Shown here piece after piece: positions 1 through 10,400 of a DNA stretch of 64,000 nt. The stretch covers positions 124,001-188,000 of the forward strand of contig NW_017386092.1 in the NCBI RefSeq assembly GCF_000237925.1, written 5' to 3'. Source of the DNA: Schistosoma mansoni. Its lineage: Eukaryota; Platyhelminthes; Trematoda; Strigeidida; Schistosomatidae. The position numbers and the translations under genes were made by a program. Under the pieces are notes generated by a model that was not told the DNA's origin, made no database searches, and saw only the letters and a list, made by a program, of their open reading frames with translations. Every line of letters begins with the position of its first letter. Within the stretch, counting starts at the first letter, position 1.

Positions 1-129
1 TTGTAGTTAAACGAGAAATACTATTTCAGGACTGTTTTATAACTACTAATAGAAAATGAAATAAATGACCATATTGACTAGTTTATTTTAACTAAGTTAG
101 AAGGAGGAATATGTATATATATCAGTAAA

Positions 130-778
130 TCAGGCAGTCAGCTACAACGTAAAACCAGGCACACATATGCATCGGTCCAAGTTGCCATACCTCGTTAGCA
201 CAACAAGATGAACACCGAATTGATAGAAGTAGTTAATTTAGTGGTGGTAATATATAAAAGATAGGTTGTATATAAGGATATAGTACAGGAAGAAAGACAG
301 ATATGAAGCAATTTTAATCTTGTAGTTTAAGGGAAGACAGAGAGTGTATACACCTACACCATTGTGATCGATCCTGAACCATGTCAAACAGAGTCTCCAA
401 CCATTGGTTACGATAGTCACGTGGACCCCAACCAAGTAGTCTGCATCTACCAGTGACTTCAAGGACTGATGCCACCTTTTGGTTTGGCCGCCCCTAACTC
501 TCTTCCAACCATCGCCAATACTAGTCATCATTGTGCGTCGTGGTAATCGGTGTTCAGGTATACGGAACACGTGGTCCAACCATCTCAGTCGATGAAGATT
601 CATGGCCTCATAAACTGAACTACCATCATTCCCTAATACCCTGTGCCTAACCTCACTTTTACTTACCCGGTGATCCTAGCAGATGCGAGCAATATTTTTA
701 AGCCATCTGTGGTCAAATACTAGTAACTTACGAGTATCTTTTACTCTTAATGGCCATATATGTAACTCATTCTAAAAC
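130..778 (-). mobile_element. LINE 3' part, CETWP-type (family 1)
   Basis: Minus-strand end of a non-LTR retrotransposon: C-terminal domain (MNLHRLRWLDHVFRIPEHRLPRR, GDGWKRVRGGQTKRWHQSLKSL) with decayed frames, plus a 3' UTR that also occurs at 2030-2340 and 52425-52760. 5'-truncated near 778. Confidence 0.8.
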
Positions 779-819
779 ATCTTAATGCAACTTTCTATGT
801 TGATTGGGTATGTTATATT

Positions 820-1034
820 CAAATGATGAATAAAGGAATGGTAATTTCCAGGATCAATTTATGAACTATTATTATATATATCCCTGCTTTCAACTGACCC
901 ATTAACTACTGTTGTGTGATTTACTGTTCTTAATCTGTTGCCAGTTTACTATTCGCAGTCTTTCCTACTCACATCCAGTTTTGGCTCGTCCATTTATAAC
1001 TGTTATTTTTCATTTTATGGTATGATGTGGTCTG
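820..1034 (+). repeat. Repeat X, left part
   Basis: Resembles 23545-23815, ending in the TTTTATGGTATGATGTGGTCTG block. It is interrupted at 1034 by the element at 1035-1516 and continues from 1528 (ATACGCCTGTATATAAA...). No coding potential recognised. Confidence 0.5.
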
Positions 1035-1516
1035 TCCCCGAATACCCTTGTACGGCCGAAAGTGGAGAGAGTCAGCTCTTCCTCTCAAAATGCTCTCAAA
1101 TGGTCATGTGAATACAATCACTGCCAGGAAAGTCCTACTCACTGCCTTCTCGCACAAAGGGTGTTGTTTACGAAATCAAGAGGACACTCTCCATGTCCAC
1201 CTAGGGGAGTTGGAAAACCCTCATTCCAAACGAATGGTGCACATGGGCTCCAGTATCCTGAGGGAACAAATGGAGTATAAATCAATCGTTGATCACCGGC
1301 TACCATGGAACTGCATCTCCTCACGATGCTCCACTGCCTTGTGGATCAGATTTTTAGGTCAAAGGCTCCGGGTGAGGCCCCCTAAGAAAACCACCTGCCT
1401 CGGTCTAGGCACCCGGATAATATCACAGCTCTCACACAAATCCAATGATTTATGTGGTGCATATCTATTTGATGCTTCCTTGTACCAATGTTTATGTGTT
1501 TAAATAAATAAATAAA
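1035..1516 (+). mobile_element. Non-autonomous retroelement, full copy with 11-bp target duplication
   Basis: A 482-bp element running from TCCCCGAATACCC to an (AAAT)n tail, flanked on both sides by GATGTGGTCTG (1024-1034 and 1517-1527). Related copies lie at 5270-5553 (minus) and 7680-8196. The last ~60 bases match the 3' end of the LINE at 46310-46875, suggesting use of that LINE's machinery. The 158-codon ORF inside is a by-product, not a gene. Confidence 0.8.
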
Positions 1517-1527
1517 GATGTGGTCTG

Positions 1528-2030
1528 ATACGCCTGTATATAAAATATGTCTTCTTGAAATATAACATGATACAGTGCAAGATGGTTACCGAGTTCTAAA
1601 CTCAAAAGGAGTAGAGCAAAGAAATAAAGCTATCAAGTCGTCGATCAATAAAGACTTAACAGCTGACTCAAGGTTACTAGTGCTAAATACCAGTGTAAGT
1701 GGTTAACTCAGAGATACTAAGTTAGATTAATTGGTATCCGGACTGATGGTTTTATATCACATGACATAAGTCAGAAGCTATAAGTTATAGTAAGGAAGAT
1801 TACAATGAAAAACATAATATGATGATTATGTCGAATCATCTATTTGGTTATGTATATGAATTTGAAAGTCAAATGCTTAAAAACTTCAAGTGATTCAACT
1901 TGAAACTGAACCTAAAGGAAATTTATCTTTCTCAAAATCACAATGGCTTCCTTCTTTACCAGTATTTTAACTTGTTGGTGTTTTTTTCTCTTATCGTTAC
2001 TAAAATTTTCTTTTCCGTCGCTGGTCCACT
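1528..2030. other. No gene seen; includes the continuation of repeat X
   Basis: The first ~60 bases continue repeat X. The rest is AT-rich DNA with no exon or element recognised. Confidence 0.4.
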
Positions 2031-3545
2031 ATCACTCAATCAGCTACAACGTAGGACCAGGCACATATATGCATCACTCTAAGTTGCCATAACCTCATTA
2101 GTACAAAAAGATAAACACCGAATTCATAGAATCAGTTACTTCAATGGTAGTAGTATATAAAAGATTGTGTATAAGGATATAATACAAGAGGAAAGAATCA
2201 GTTCGAAGAAACAAAGGTATAAATTAATTTTAATCTCACTCTTTAAGGTAAGACAAATAATGTGCACATCTACTTTATTGTGGTTGATTCTGAGCCATGT
2301 CACACAGAGTCTCCAAACATTGGTTACGATAGTCACGCAGACCCTAACCAAGTAGTCTGAATCTACCAACATGGCTCAGACCAGTTATCAGTGACTTCAT
2401 GGATTTGTGCCACGTTTTGATCTGGCCGCCCCTAACTCTTTTCCAACCATCCCCTACACTAGTCAGCATAGAGCGTCGTGGTAATCGGTGTTCAGGCATA
2501 CGTAACACGTGGCCCAAACATCTCAGTTGATGAAGATTCACAACTTCATCAACTGAACTACCATCATTCCCTAATACCCTGTATCTGACCTCACTATTAC
2601 TTACCCGGTGATCCCAGCAGATGCGAGCAATATTTCTAAGGCATCTGTGGTCAAATACTAGTAGCTTACGAGTATCTTCTACTCTTAATGGCCACGTTTC
2701 ACAGCCGTAAAGTAGAACAGAACGAACTGCTGCGCAGTATACTCGTCCCTTAATTGATAGACGGATATCTCGTCTTCGCCATAGGTAACGTAAGTTGGCA
2801 AAAGCCAAACGAGCTTTTTGAATCTGATACGTCTCGTCGATTGAACGCTGTATTCGTTTCCTAAGACATTCTGGTAACCCACAGGCTAGAACTACTCAGC
2901 AACTTGAACACCAGAGAGAAGACGAAAGTATGGGAGAAACACTTTACTCCAGGGTTCGTTCTTGTACAGAAAATCATGGTTATTTATAGATGTTAGCGTC
3001 TCTTAAATCAACATCATATTTCAGCCAATCCGTTAACGACATATTATGCTACCGACCAATAGTAGCACGCCACGTTGGAATTCTAGAATGTTCCATCATA
3101 CTCTGATTGGCTAGGGCTCTCCGGCTCCTTTTGGGCCTCTGGAGGCTCCGTTGAAGTTCTCCGGAAGCCGACTCAACAGAATCCGTGCTGAGACTTTGTC
3201 AGACACCAACCCATTAGGGCTGATCAGACTTCCAAGATAAGTGAAGTTGTCGACGCATTCGACTACTTCACTCCCTATCCTTAGTTCAGTTGTTGATGCA
3301 GGCCAGTCCTGGAGTAACAATTTACATTTAGAAGGGGAGAAACGCATCCCAAATATACTGGCACTGTTACTCAGTGTTAATAGAAGACTCTGCATTTTGT
3401 CAGCGTCTCCACCAAATAGGACTATATTATCTGCGTATTCCAAGTCGATAAGTGGACCTCCTGGTAGGAGATCAATGCCCAAAAATCCAGTCGACAAAAG
3501 CGCTATTTCCAACAGCAGGTCTATGATAAAGTCGAACAAAAATGG
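2030..3545 (-). mobile_element. LINE family 1, RT and C-terminal part, split by a solo LTR
   Basis: Minus-strand LINE. 3539-3180 encodes RT palm sequence (LEYADNIVLFGGDADKMQSL, the FADD box with Asp to Asn in the second position) and FTYLGSLISPNG. The C-terminal domain (ARLAFANLRYLWRRRDIR, VLLYGCETWPLRVED, RMPEHRLPRRSML) covers 2819-2344, then the 3' UTR to 2030. The LTR at 2825-3178 interrupts it. 2363-2773 is nearly identical to 6653-7063. Confidence 0.85.
2825..3178 (-). mobile_element. Solo LTR, family H (354 bp), 5-bp target duplication
   Basis: Runs TGTTGAG...GTATCA on the minus strand and is flanked by GAATC at 2820-2824 and 3179-3183, so the ends and host site are exact. It carries CCAATCAG, a TATA-like TCTATAAATA and a heat-shock-like TTCTAGAATGTTC (plus strand 3081-3093). 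Sister copies lie at 54695-55068 and 62873-63214. It sits in a LINE and is therefore younger than that LINE. Confidence 0.85.
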
Positions 3546-3719
3546 AGATAGTTATCTATAACTATCTCTATGAAATGTTACTAATTTAGTTAACTTATCT
3601 GAAAGTAATCACATATGTACAAATTATGTTTTCACCTATTGTATAACTTTTGAGCTGTTTGCATAAAAATTACCCAATGAGACAATATTATAAAAAAAGA
3701 TTAATATGTATTACTAATG

Positions 3720-3960
3720 ATGTTCACTCTGGGACTCGAACATCAACTCTGCGATGCAGGTACATCCAGCTGACGAGTCCCAAATAGGACGAAACGTGAG
3801 TCCTGGATTCCACTGCTAGCCACTATCCATCTTTGCTTACAATGTTTGTGAATTAAGGCTATATCGAGGCAATACGCACAGTATGCACATATGCCAATAA
3901 GAGACTAATCAATTGCAGTCCTAAACATCAATGGGAAGATTCAAACAAGACCAAATGAAT
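3720..3960 (+). mobile_element. Sm-alpha-type SINE (family A) with hammerhead
   Basis: Sense copy: part of the head (GTTCACTCTGGGACTCGAAC), the hammerhead at 3757-3815, GATGGATA-type segment and the tail with ACATCAATGGGAAGATTCAA. 5' truncated. Confidence 0.85.
3757..3815 (+). ncRNA. Hammerhead ribozyme, Sm-alpha type
   Basis: Core CTGACGA, stem II GTCC/GGAC, GAAA all intact; cleavage triplet GTC at 3800-3802. Stem I pairs CATCCAG with CTGGATT. Stem III (ACGT...GAGT) has one mismatch relative to the ACGC/GCGT form, so activity may be reduced. Confidence 0.85.
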
Positions 3961-4289
3961 GTAGTCATACATTTAAAAAACCGAAAGTAATAATTTACAC
4001 CAACGAATTGTAAAGGAATATAGACTCCAAAAACACGACCAGTGTCTTCTAAGATTTATTGTTTACGTATGCGTTTAGAAAAATCAAAATATCGTTGTTG
4101 AGTACATCATTTCCTAGTATTAACATGACATAAACTATACAGTCATCATTCGCTCTCTACCAAATTATTTGATATGAAACATATATAGGTTTACTGAAAA
4201 CTTCCTGATCGATAGAATTAGATCAACACTGAGAAAGACTTAATATAAATGACATTGGTCATTACTCAGTGATCAATCAATTGTCAATA
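3961..4289. other. No gene seen
   Basis: AT-rich intronic DNA; nothing recognised on either strand. Confidence 0.4.
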
Positions 4290-4455
4290 CATATTAGTTC
4301 CGCAGGAAGTAAGTCGTGGACGGAGTAGTGGTAACATTTCTGACTGTGAAGTTGAATAATATGAGATCAAATTCACCAGGGAATATTCATTTCCTTAAGA
4401 TTATAGGTACACTTTGCTGACGAATGCCGACTACCTCCAACTACCACATTGTATT
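4290..4455 (+). mobile_element. SINE family C, decayed
   Basis: tRNA-like head (GTAGTGGTAACATTTCTGACTG), then AAGATTATAGGTACACTTTG and CTGACGAATGCCG, then directly the CCTCCAACTACCAC tail. The second half of the hammerhead is absent, so no ribozyme is expected. Confidence 0.65.
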
Positions 4456-4627
4456 ATATAGATATTCTGAATAGATGGTTTCTAATATGGGATAACCGTA
4501 AACTTACCACATTCGATTTCTTTTCTTTGATAAATCTATCACGAAAATGCTAAAAATGTACGAAAGAATGAAAAGCGAATTTCGTTTCAATAATGTGTAA
4601 ATAATAATAATTTTTCGATATATAACT

Positions 4628-4912
4628 GGTACGATATGGTCTGTTTGATTGGTATATAAACTCAGTGTATGTTTAAAATATAGCGATTCATACCGCAGAG
4701 GCTGAGATTGGTGTTTTGGACTTAACTGACTGGGCTAGGCAGAAAGCAGGACCGATAAGTAATCTAAACTGCTCGTACGGGTTTCGTTTGTCACTGGTCC
4801 GATCGATAATTCGCTGCTCTCTAATTAGCGGTATCGTCACGTTATACATTAACAGGGCATCCATTCGGCCACAAGTCATAACAATAACTCAACAAACAAC
4901 TAAAGATTATTT
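4628..4912 (+). repeat. Repeat X, right part
   Basis: About 280 bp matching 23793-24055, including CTGGGCTAGGCAGAAAG, GGTCCGAT.GATAATTC and the CCACAAGT.ATA block. Function unknown; no long shared frame. Confidence 0.6.
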
Positions 4913-5269
4913 ATAAGGAATGGTCAGTATACGAATTTATATAGCTGCATCCCATTCAGCAGAAAGAGAAACTTAATTAAAGATTCATTTACTCGATTAT
5001 GAGCCAGATTATTTGCGTGTATATCCTTGTGATGGTTAGCGATATATTAACCCGGTAAAGAGGATTAGCATATAACAGCTTTTAATCGATAAGTCATATG
5101 TTTGAACTTCACTTCACCTACTTTGGTTTAAAAAGCTGAGTGATATCACTAGTCTTCATATAAACTGCATAACTTTAAAACTGAGTAAATAAACTGATAC
5201 TTGATAAATGAACAAGTCATTTCATCTAATCAATTGAATGTCTCTTGGAAACTGTATACCAGTGATTCA

Positions 5270-5553
5270 TTTATTTATTTATTTATTTAAACACATAAAT
5301 ATTGGTACAAGGAAGCACCAGATATATATGCGCCACACAAGTCTCATTCGATTTGTGTGAGGGCTGTGATACTGCTCAGGTGCCCAAAATGAAGCAGGTG
5401 GTTTTCTTAGGGGGCCATACCCGGAGCCTTTGACCGAAAGATCTGATCCACAAGGCAGTGGAGCAACGTTAGGAGATGGAGTCTCATGGTAGCCGGTGAC
5501 CAACGATTGATTCATTCGCCATTTGTTTCCTCAGGATACTGCAGCCCATGTGC
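5270..5553 (-). mobile_element. Non-autonomous retroelement, 5'-truncated, 12-bp target duplication
   Basis: Same family as 1035-1516, on the minus strand, with an (AAAT)n tail. Flanked by ACCAGTGATTCA at 5258-5269 and 5554-5565. 5' truncation, tail and a 12-bp duplication are marks of LINE-style insertion. Confidence 0.82.
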
Positions 5554-5565
5554 ACCAGTGATTCA

Positions 5566-6284
5566 AATACTAAGCCAATGTATTTTAAATTTACATAAAC
5601 AACGTCACATTTCTGAAAATGTTATCTCGAACACATAAATAAACTCATTTCGAAATTTGTAAGTTAGAGATTCCAAGTAAATTAAGAGGTCTTGATATTC
5701 ATAAGCATCTTTGGTCAATAAACTCTATGTTTGTCAACAACAACAACAAACAGATCAAACTATTTCGGGTTATTTTATAGCTTATATTAAGGACTGATTG
5801 TAGCTAGACAACTGTTGAAGATCAGAAAGGAATGGATAGTTATTTTGTTCTAGTATAGAACTCGTGCTTTTTGATGATTACCTAGTTACAATTAGTTCAT
5901 AATGTAAACTACAAAAACAAAAACTCAATGATCTCTACAAATCTTCTTATACTCGAAGTTGATATAAGATGATCAATGTTACCATTTATCGAGTTTGATG
6001 TGATATAAGTTCAATATTAAGGAAAACTCATTACCTCACATATAGAAGGTAAGAGTTAAAGATAGGTACAGAAGACTATACTTGTTGAATGAGATACAAA
6101 CTATATTATTGACATAGTTCATTTGTTATTTATTTCTTAAACAATAAGAATAATTAAGGTGTAACAACTACGGAGATATTAAATTTCTTGTTTTTGTTGT
6201 TGTTGTTGATCTAACCAATTTATCAAGCAGTATATTCATTATAAACACAGATGAAATGCAATTTTAGAGGGTGATTAAACAAAA
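5566..6284. other. No gene seen; short (CAA)n/(TTG)n runs
   Basis: AT-rich intronic DNA with CAACAACAACAA near 5738 and a TTGTTGTTGTTG run near 6195. No exon of DNAJC13 found. Confidence 0.4.
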
Positions 6285-7063
6285 TGCACAGAGAAGTCAG
6301 TCAGTCACAACGTAGAACTTCGTACGTACGTACATCGGTTCGAGTTGCCATACTACATTAGCATGCAGATGCAGTTGTCGATTCAAATCCCATAGTGTTA
6401 GAGGTAGTAAGAGTATAAGCAGTAATCCGAAAGATTAAGGTTTGAAGATGTTATTAAAGGAGTATAATCCAGTGAAATAAATTTCGGAAAGAGAAAAAAG
6501 ATAGAGACATGAAGAATTCAGAAGATTAGAATTTGGTAGAACACAAAGAGTGGATTCACCTACGCCATTGCAAACGATTTTAAGCTATGTCATTTAAGGT
6601 CTCTAACCATCGATTGCTATCATCTCGCGAATCCCAACCAGGTAGTCCACACCTACCAACATGGCTCAGACCAGTTATCAGTGACTTCATGGATTTGTGC
6701 CACGTTTTGATCTGGCCGCCCCTAACTCTTTTCCAACCATCCCCTACACTAGTCAGCATAGAGCGTCGTGGTAATCGGTGTTCAGGCATACGTAACACGT
6801 GGCCCAAACATCTCAGTCGATGAAGATTCACAACTTCATCAACTGAACTACCATCATTCCCTAATACCCTGTATCTGACCTCACTATTACTTACCCGGTG
6901 ATCCCAGCAGATGCGAGCAATATTTCTAAGGCATCTGTGGTCAAATACTAGTAGCTTACGAGTATCTTCTACTCTTAATGGCCACGTTTCACAGCCGTAA
7001 AGTAGAACAGAACGAACTGCTGCGCAGTATACTCGTCCCTTAATTGATAGACGGATATCTCGT
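6285..7063 (-). mobile_element. LINE family 1, C-terminal domain and 3' UTR
   Basis: Minus strand: MLPRDIRLSIKGRVYCAAVRS through VLLYGCETWPL, HRLPRRSMLTSVGDGW and GLPGWDSRDDSNRWLETLND, then the 3' UTR. It stops abruptly at 7063. The 411 bases 6653-7063 are almost identical to 2363-2773, whereas the flanking part of the same LINE diverges strongly. Confidence 0.85.
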
Positions 7064-7200
7064 GGTAGCAATCAATTATTAACTATAAATTACTTAGTTA
7101 GAATCCTATTTCATTTTATTCATATTTACGAAGCTAACAATTACACATCTTAAAAAAAAACAAAGTGTGACTTATAGCCGATACTAGAAGCAGGTACTTG

Positions 7201-7204
<4 letters not shown>

Positions 7205-7247
<43 letters not shown>
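7205..7247. repeat. (AT)n microsatellite
   Basis: About 43 bases of alternating AT in the DNAJC13 intron just after exon 3. Confidence 0.95.
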
Positions 7248-7250
<3 letters not shown>

Positions 7251-7304
7251 AATTACAATAGTGAATATGTACAACTGAATAAAAACAATAGAATCAATTC
7301 TTAC

Positions 7305-7466
7305 CAATAAATCAGTTAATAATTCAACACGATATTCTGTAGCAAATGTTAATTCATGACGTTTACGATTTGTATCTAATATATCCAAAATGAAACGTTT
7401 TAGCTGGGGTTGATTTGATTTGATATTATGATCTATTTTAATTTCATAGATTTCTTCATATGTCCA
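7305..7466 (-). CDS. DNAJC13: DNAJC13 exon 3
   Basis: A 162-base exon (54 codons, residues 46-99) from a TATAACAG acceptor to a GTAAGAATT donor. It starts with Trp-x-Tyr like the human WPYGDI and ends with FATEYRVELLTDLL (human FSTEHRTELLTEAL). The middle is rich in Lys/Asn. An (AT)n tract and a LINE copy follow in the downstream intron. Confidence 0.9.
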
Positions 7467-10400
7467 CTGTTATAATTCGTTGGTGTTGTTGTTGTTGTTG
7501 TTTTTACAAATACAAATGACAAGTTTAGAAAGAAAGAAAAAAAAGAGCTTCATAGAAGATAGTGCTTATTGATGTAACTTATTTACTTGATTAATCAAAC
7601 CTAAGTAGATTGGGAGGAACTCGAACCTATAATCTAGTGGTTGAAAGTCAAACTCTTCAGCCACCATCCCACTGTAAAGTCCCCAAATGCCCTGGTACGG
7701 CCAAGAGTGGGGAGAGCCTGCTCTCTTTCTCCAAATGCTCTCACATAACCACGCGCATATAGCCTCTACCACAGAAGTCCTACTCACTGCCTTCTCGTCG
7801 CATTACTGTTGTTTACGAAATTGAGAGGACAAAAAGAGAATGTCCGGCGCTTTAACCGGATCGGTGGACACGGAGAGTCCACCTAGGGGAGTTGGAAAAC
7901 CCTCATTCCAAACGAATGGTGCACATGGGCTCCAGTATCCTGAGAGAAAAAATGGCGTATGAATCAATCGTTGGTCACCGGCTACCATGGGACTGCATCT
8001 CCTCACGATGTTCCACTGCCTTGTGGGTCAGACCTTTAGGTCAAGGGCTCCGGGTGAGGCCCCTTAAGAAAACCACCTGTTTCAATTTGGGCACCTGAGC
8101 AGTATCACAGCCCTCACACAAATCAAATGAGATTTGTGCAGCGCAAGTATATCTGGTACCCTTTTGTACCAATATTTATGTGCTTAAATAAATAAAATAT
8201 CATACACATACGAAATTGATCGAATTCAGGACTTTCGTAATTGGGTAAGAGACATATTCAAGACTAATAATTGGAGAATCCAATTTCAATCAATTCGTGA
8301 TATGGTGCTAACATTATCAAATACTATTGATTATACGTATTTGACTACTGAGAAGCAATCCAAGAAATTTTAAGAATTTCGCAAGTGATTATTCACTTTG
8401 CTGAGTCTCTTAGAGATAGTGTGCCACAGGTACAGATTGATGAAATCCGCATCAGGTTATATATTATTGGGTGTAAAAGTCGTTAGAAGAGAAATAAGGT
8501 TATGTTTGATAAACTAAACACTGTAAAACGCATATCTATTGACGTTCATTAACAACCAGAGTGTCGCAGAAGCTTTTCCAAATTACCATGTTTCAGCTGA
8601 TGGCACAACACGTCAACCTAAACCATATCCACATATTTAGACAAGCATGTTACAGGAGAATATTTATACTTCTCTTTGAAATGCGTGCTGAAGAATAATG
8701 GGAACCTCACAACAAATCCATTCAACTCATAGATAATAAAACCTCCAGCAAGTATGTTGATGCTAAGTAGTTGATTTTCGTACTCAGCATAAATGTATTA
8801 TTCATCCCAAAAGGCTAAGAAGGAAGCTTGGCTACGTGTCAACTGTTAGATAGCATAGTTAACAGAGTACAAAAATGAACTTTAGGATTAAATAAAAATC
8901 ACTGGTAATTTAAAACAGAATCTTTGAGGACAACAGAACAGAAGACTCTATGCTTACAGGTCGGGAACAGATAGACAGAAAATAGATTTTGTGTAAACTG
9001 ATTACCTGATTTGTCACTCTTAAAGTATCCTTGTTGTAAGTTGTTACACCAAGAGTGCCGATTGTGAAAAGACGTTTGTAACTGGAAATGAAAAGGTTAA
9101 ATTGCAAAAAAATAAAACGATTAACTTTGTTTTACAAGTAATAGGAACTTCATTAGCATAGTCTGACCTACGAGAGTTATTCTATTCTCAAGAAAGTATC
9201 AGGAATTTCAAATGTATGTCCATATTCTCAACCAAAGAAATACTAAACCATGAATATTCCAATCGTTTATGTTTTGTACAAAACCTTTCTAAACTAATTC
9301 AGAATAGCCTCGTAAAATGATGAGAAATACAAACCACGAAAACTAACTATTATGCAATTCATCTCCTAAATATGGCTCATTCACCAGGCACTTAGTTATG
9401 AGTAACACTAAGTGTGACGACGAATGATAATATCTAGTTTCCCAAACCGAAATGCTTGAAGTATGGTTCGGAATAGCCTTTTATTGCTAGAAAATTGAGT
9501 ATGTTGAAGACTAGGACACAAATATACTATAAAAACCAACACATTTTTCAGTCGAAATGGTAAGACTAGTCAAACAGAGATACTAGTTCATTTCCATAAG
9601 ATAACAAGAGACTATGCATTTGTTGTAAATAATAACCATAAACTTACGACCATCAAACAATAAAAATGTATGCATTCATTAATGAAATGTTCGACTATAG
9701 CGGCGTAATGAAATGGGATGTAAGTTTCTGTAGTCAAAAACTAAACTTTCATATACGTTATGAGGCGTTAACTTCTACCAAGCAAGTGTTTAATAGTTTG
9801 GGCTTTTGAATGTTAAATATTCGGTCAGAAGTTTAAATCTCGTTTTATCCCTTATTTATTTTCTCTAGTTTACATAAAATCAGGTACAACTAGGCACCCG
9901 AAATGATAAGCACTGCACAAGATAAAATCTGGTTTGAGGAGCTTTTTGGTATCACTAGTCACCTTTCAAATATATGATTTCGAGTGGATTACATAAAACT
10001 CAACTTTAAAAATAAGTTACTAGTAAAGCGTAATCAAATGTTGAAAGACTGAAAGTTTGCATTCTACATTTGAAGTGTGAATTTAAGTGATAATGGCTAC
10101 ACTTGAAAAATAACTGCACCAAGTACACATTGTTCAAGTGGATTCATATATTGTTACTGTTGTTTCCAAATGCTAAGTAACAATAAAAGTGAATTTTGTT
10201 TATAGGCCCAAGCCACAAAACTACATTATCACAGCTAGATGAAGCGGTAGTACTTATGATTGTGAAAAAAACTAAATACAAGGAAAACGGTTTAAAAAGA
10301 AACGAATTTGCAGAATTAAGAGATGAGATGATATTGACATGCAAGATTCGGGAGAACATAATGAATACATGCTTATGAATCCCTGTAACTGATTTTTATC

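Noticed and set aside
1027-1503. 158-codon plus ORF as a gene
   Set aside because: It lies almost wholly in the retroelement 1035-1516; other copies do not keep the frame.
7590-7679. A tRNA gene on the minus strand
   Set aside because: Only A- and B-box-like stretches are present; no acceptor or anticodon stem pairing could be laid out.
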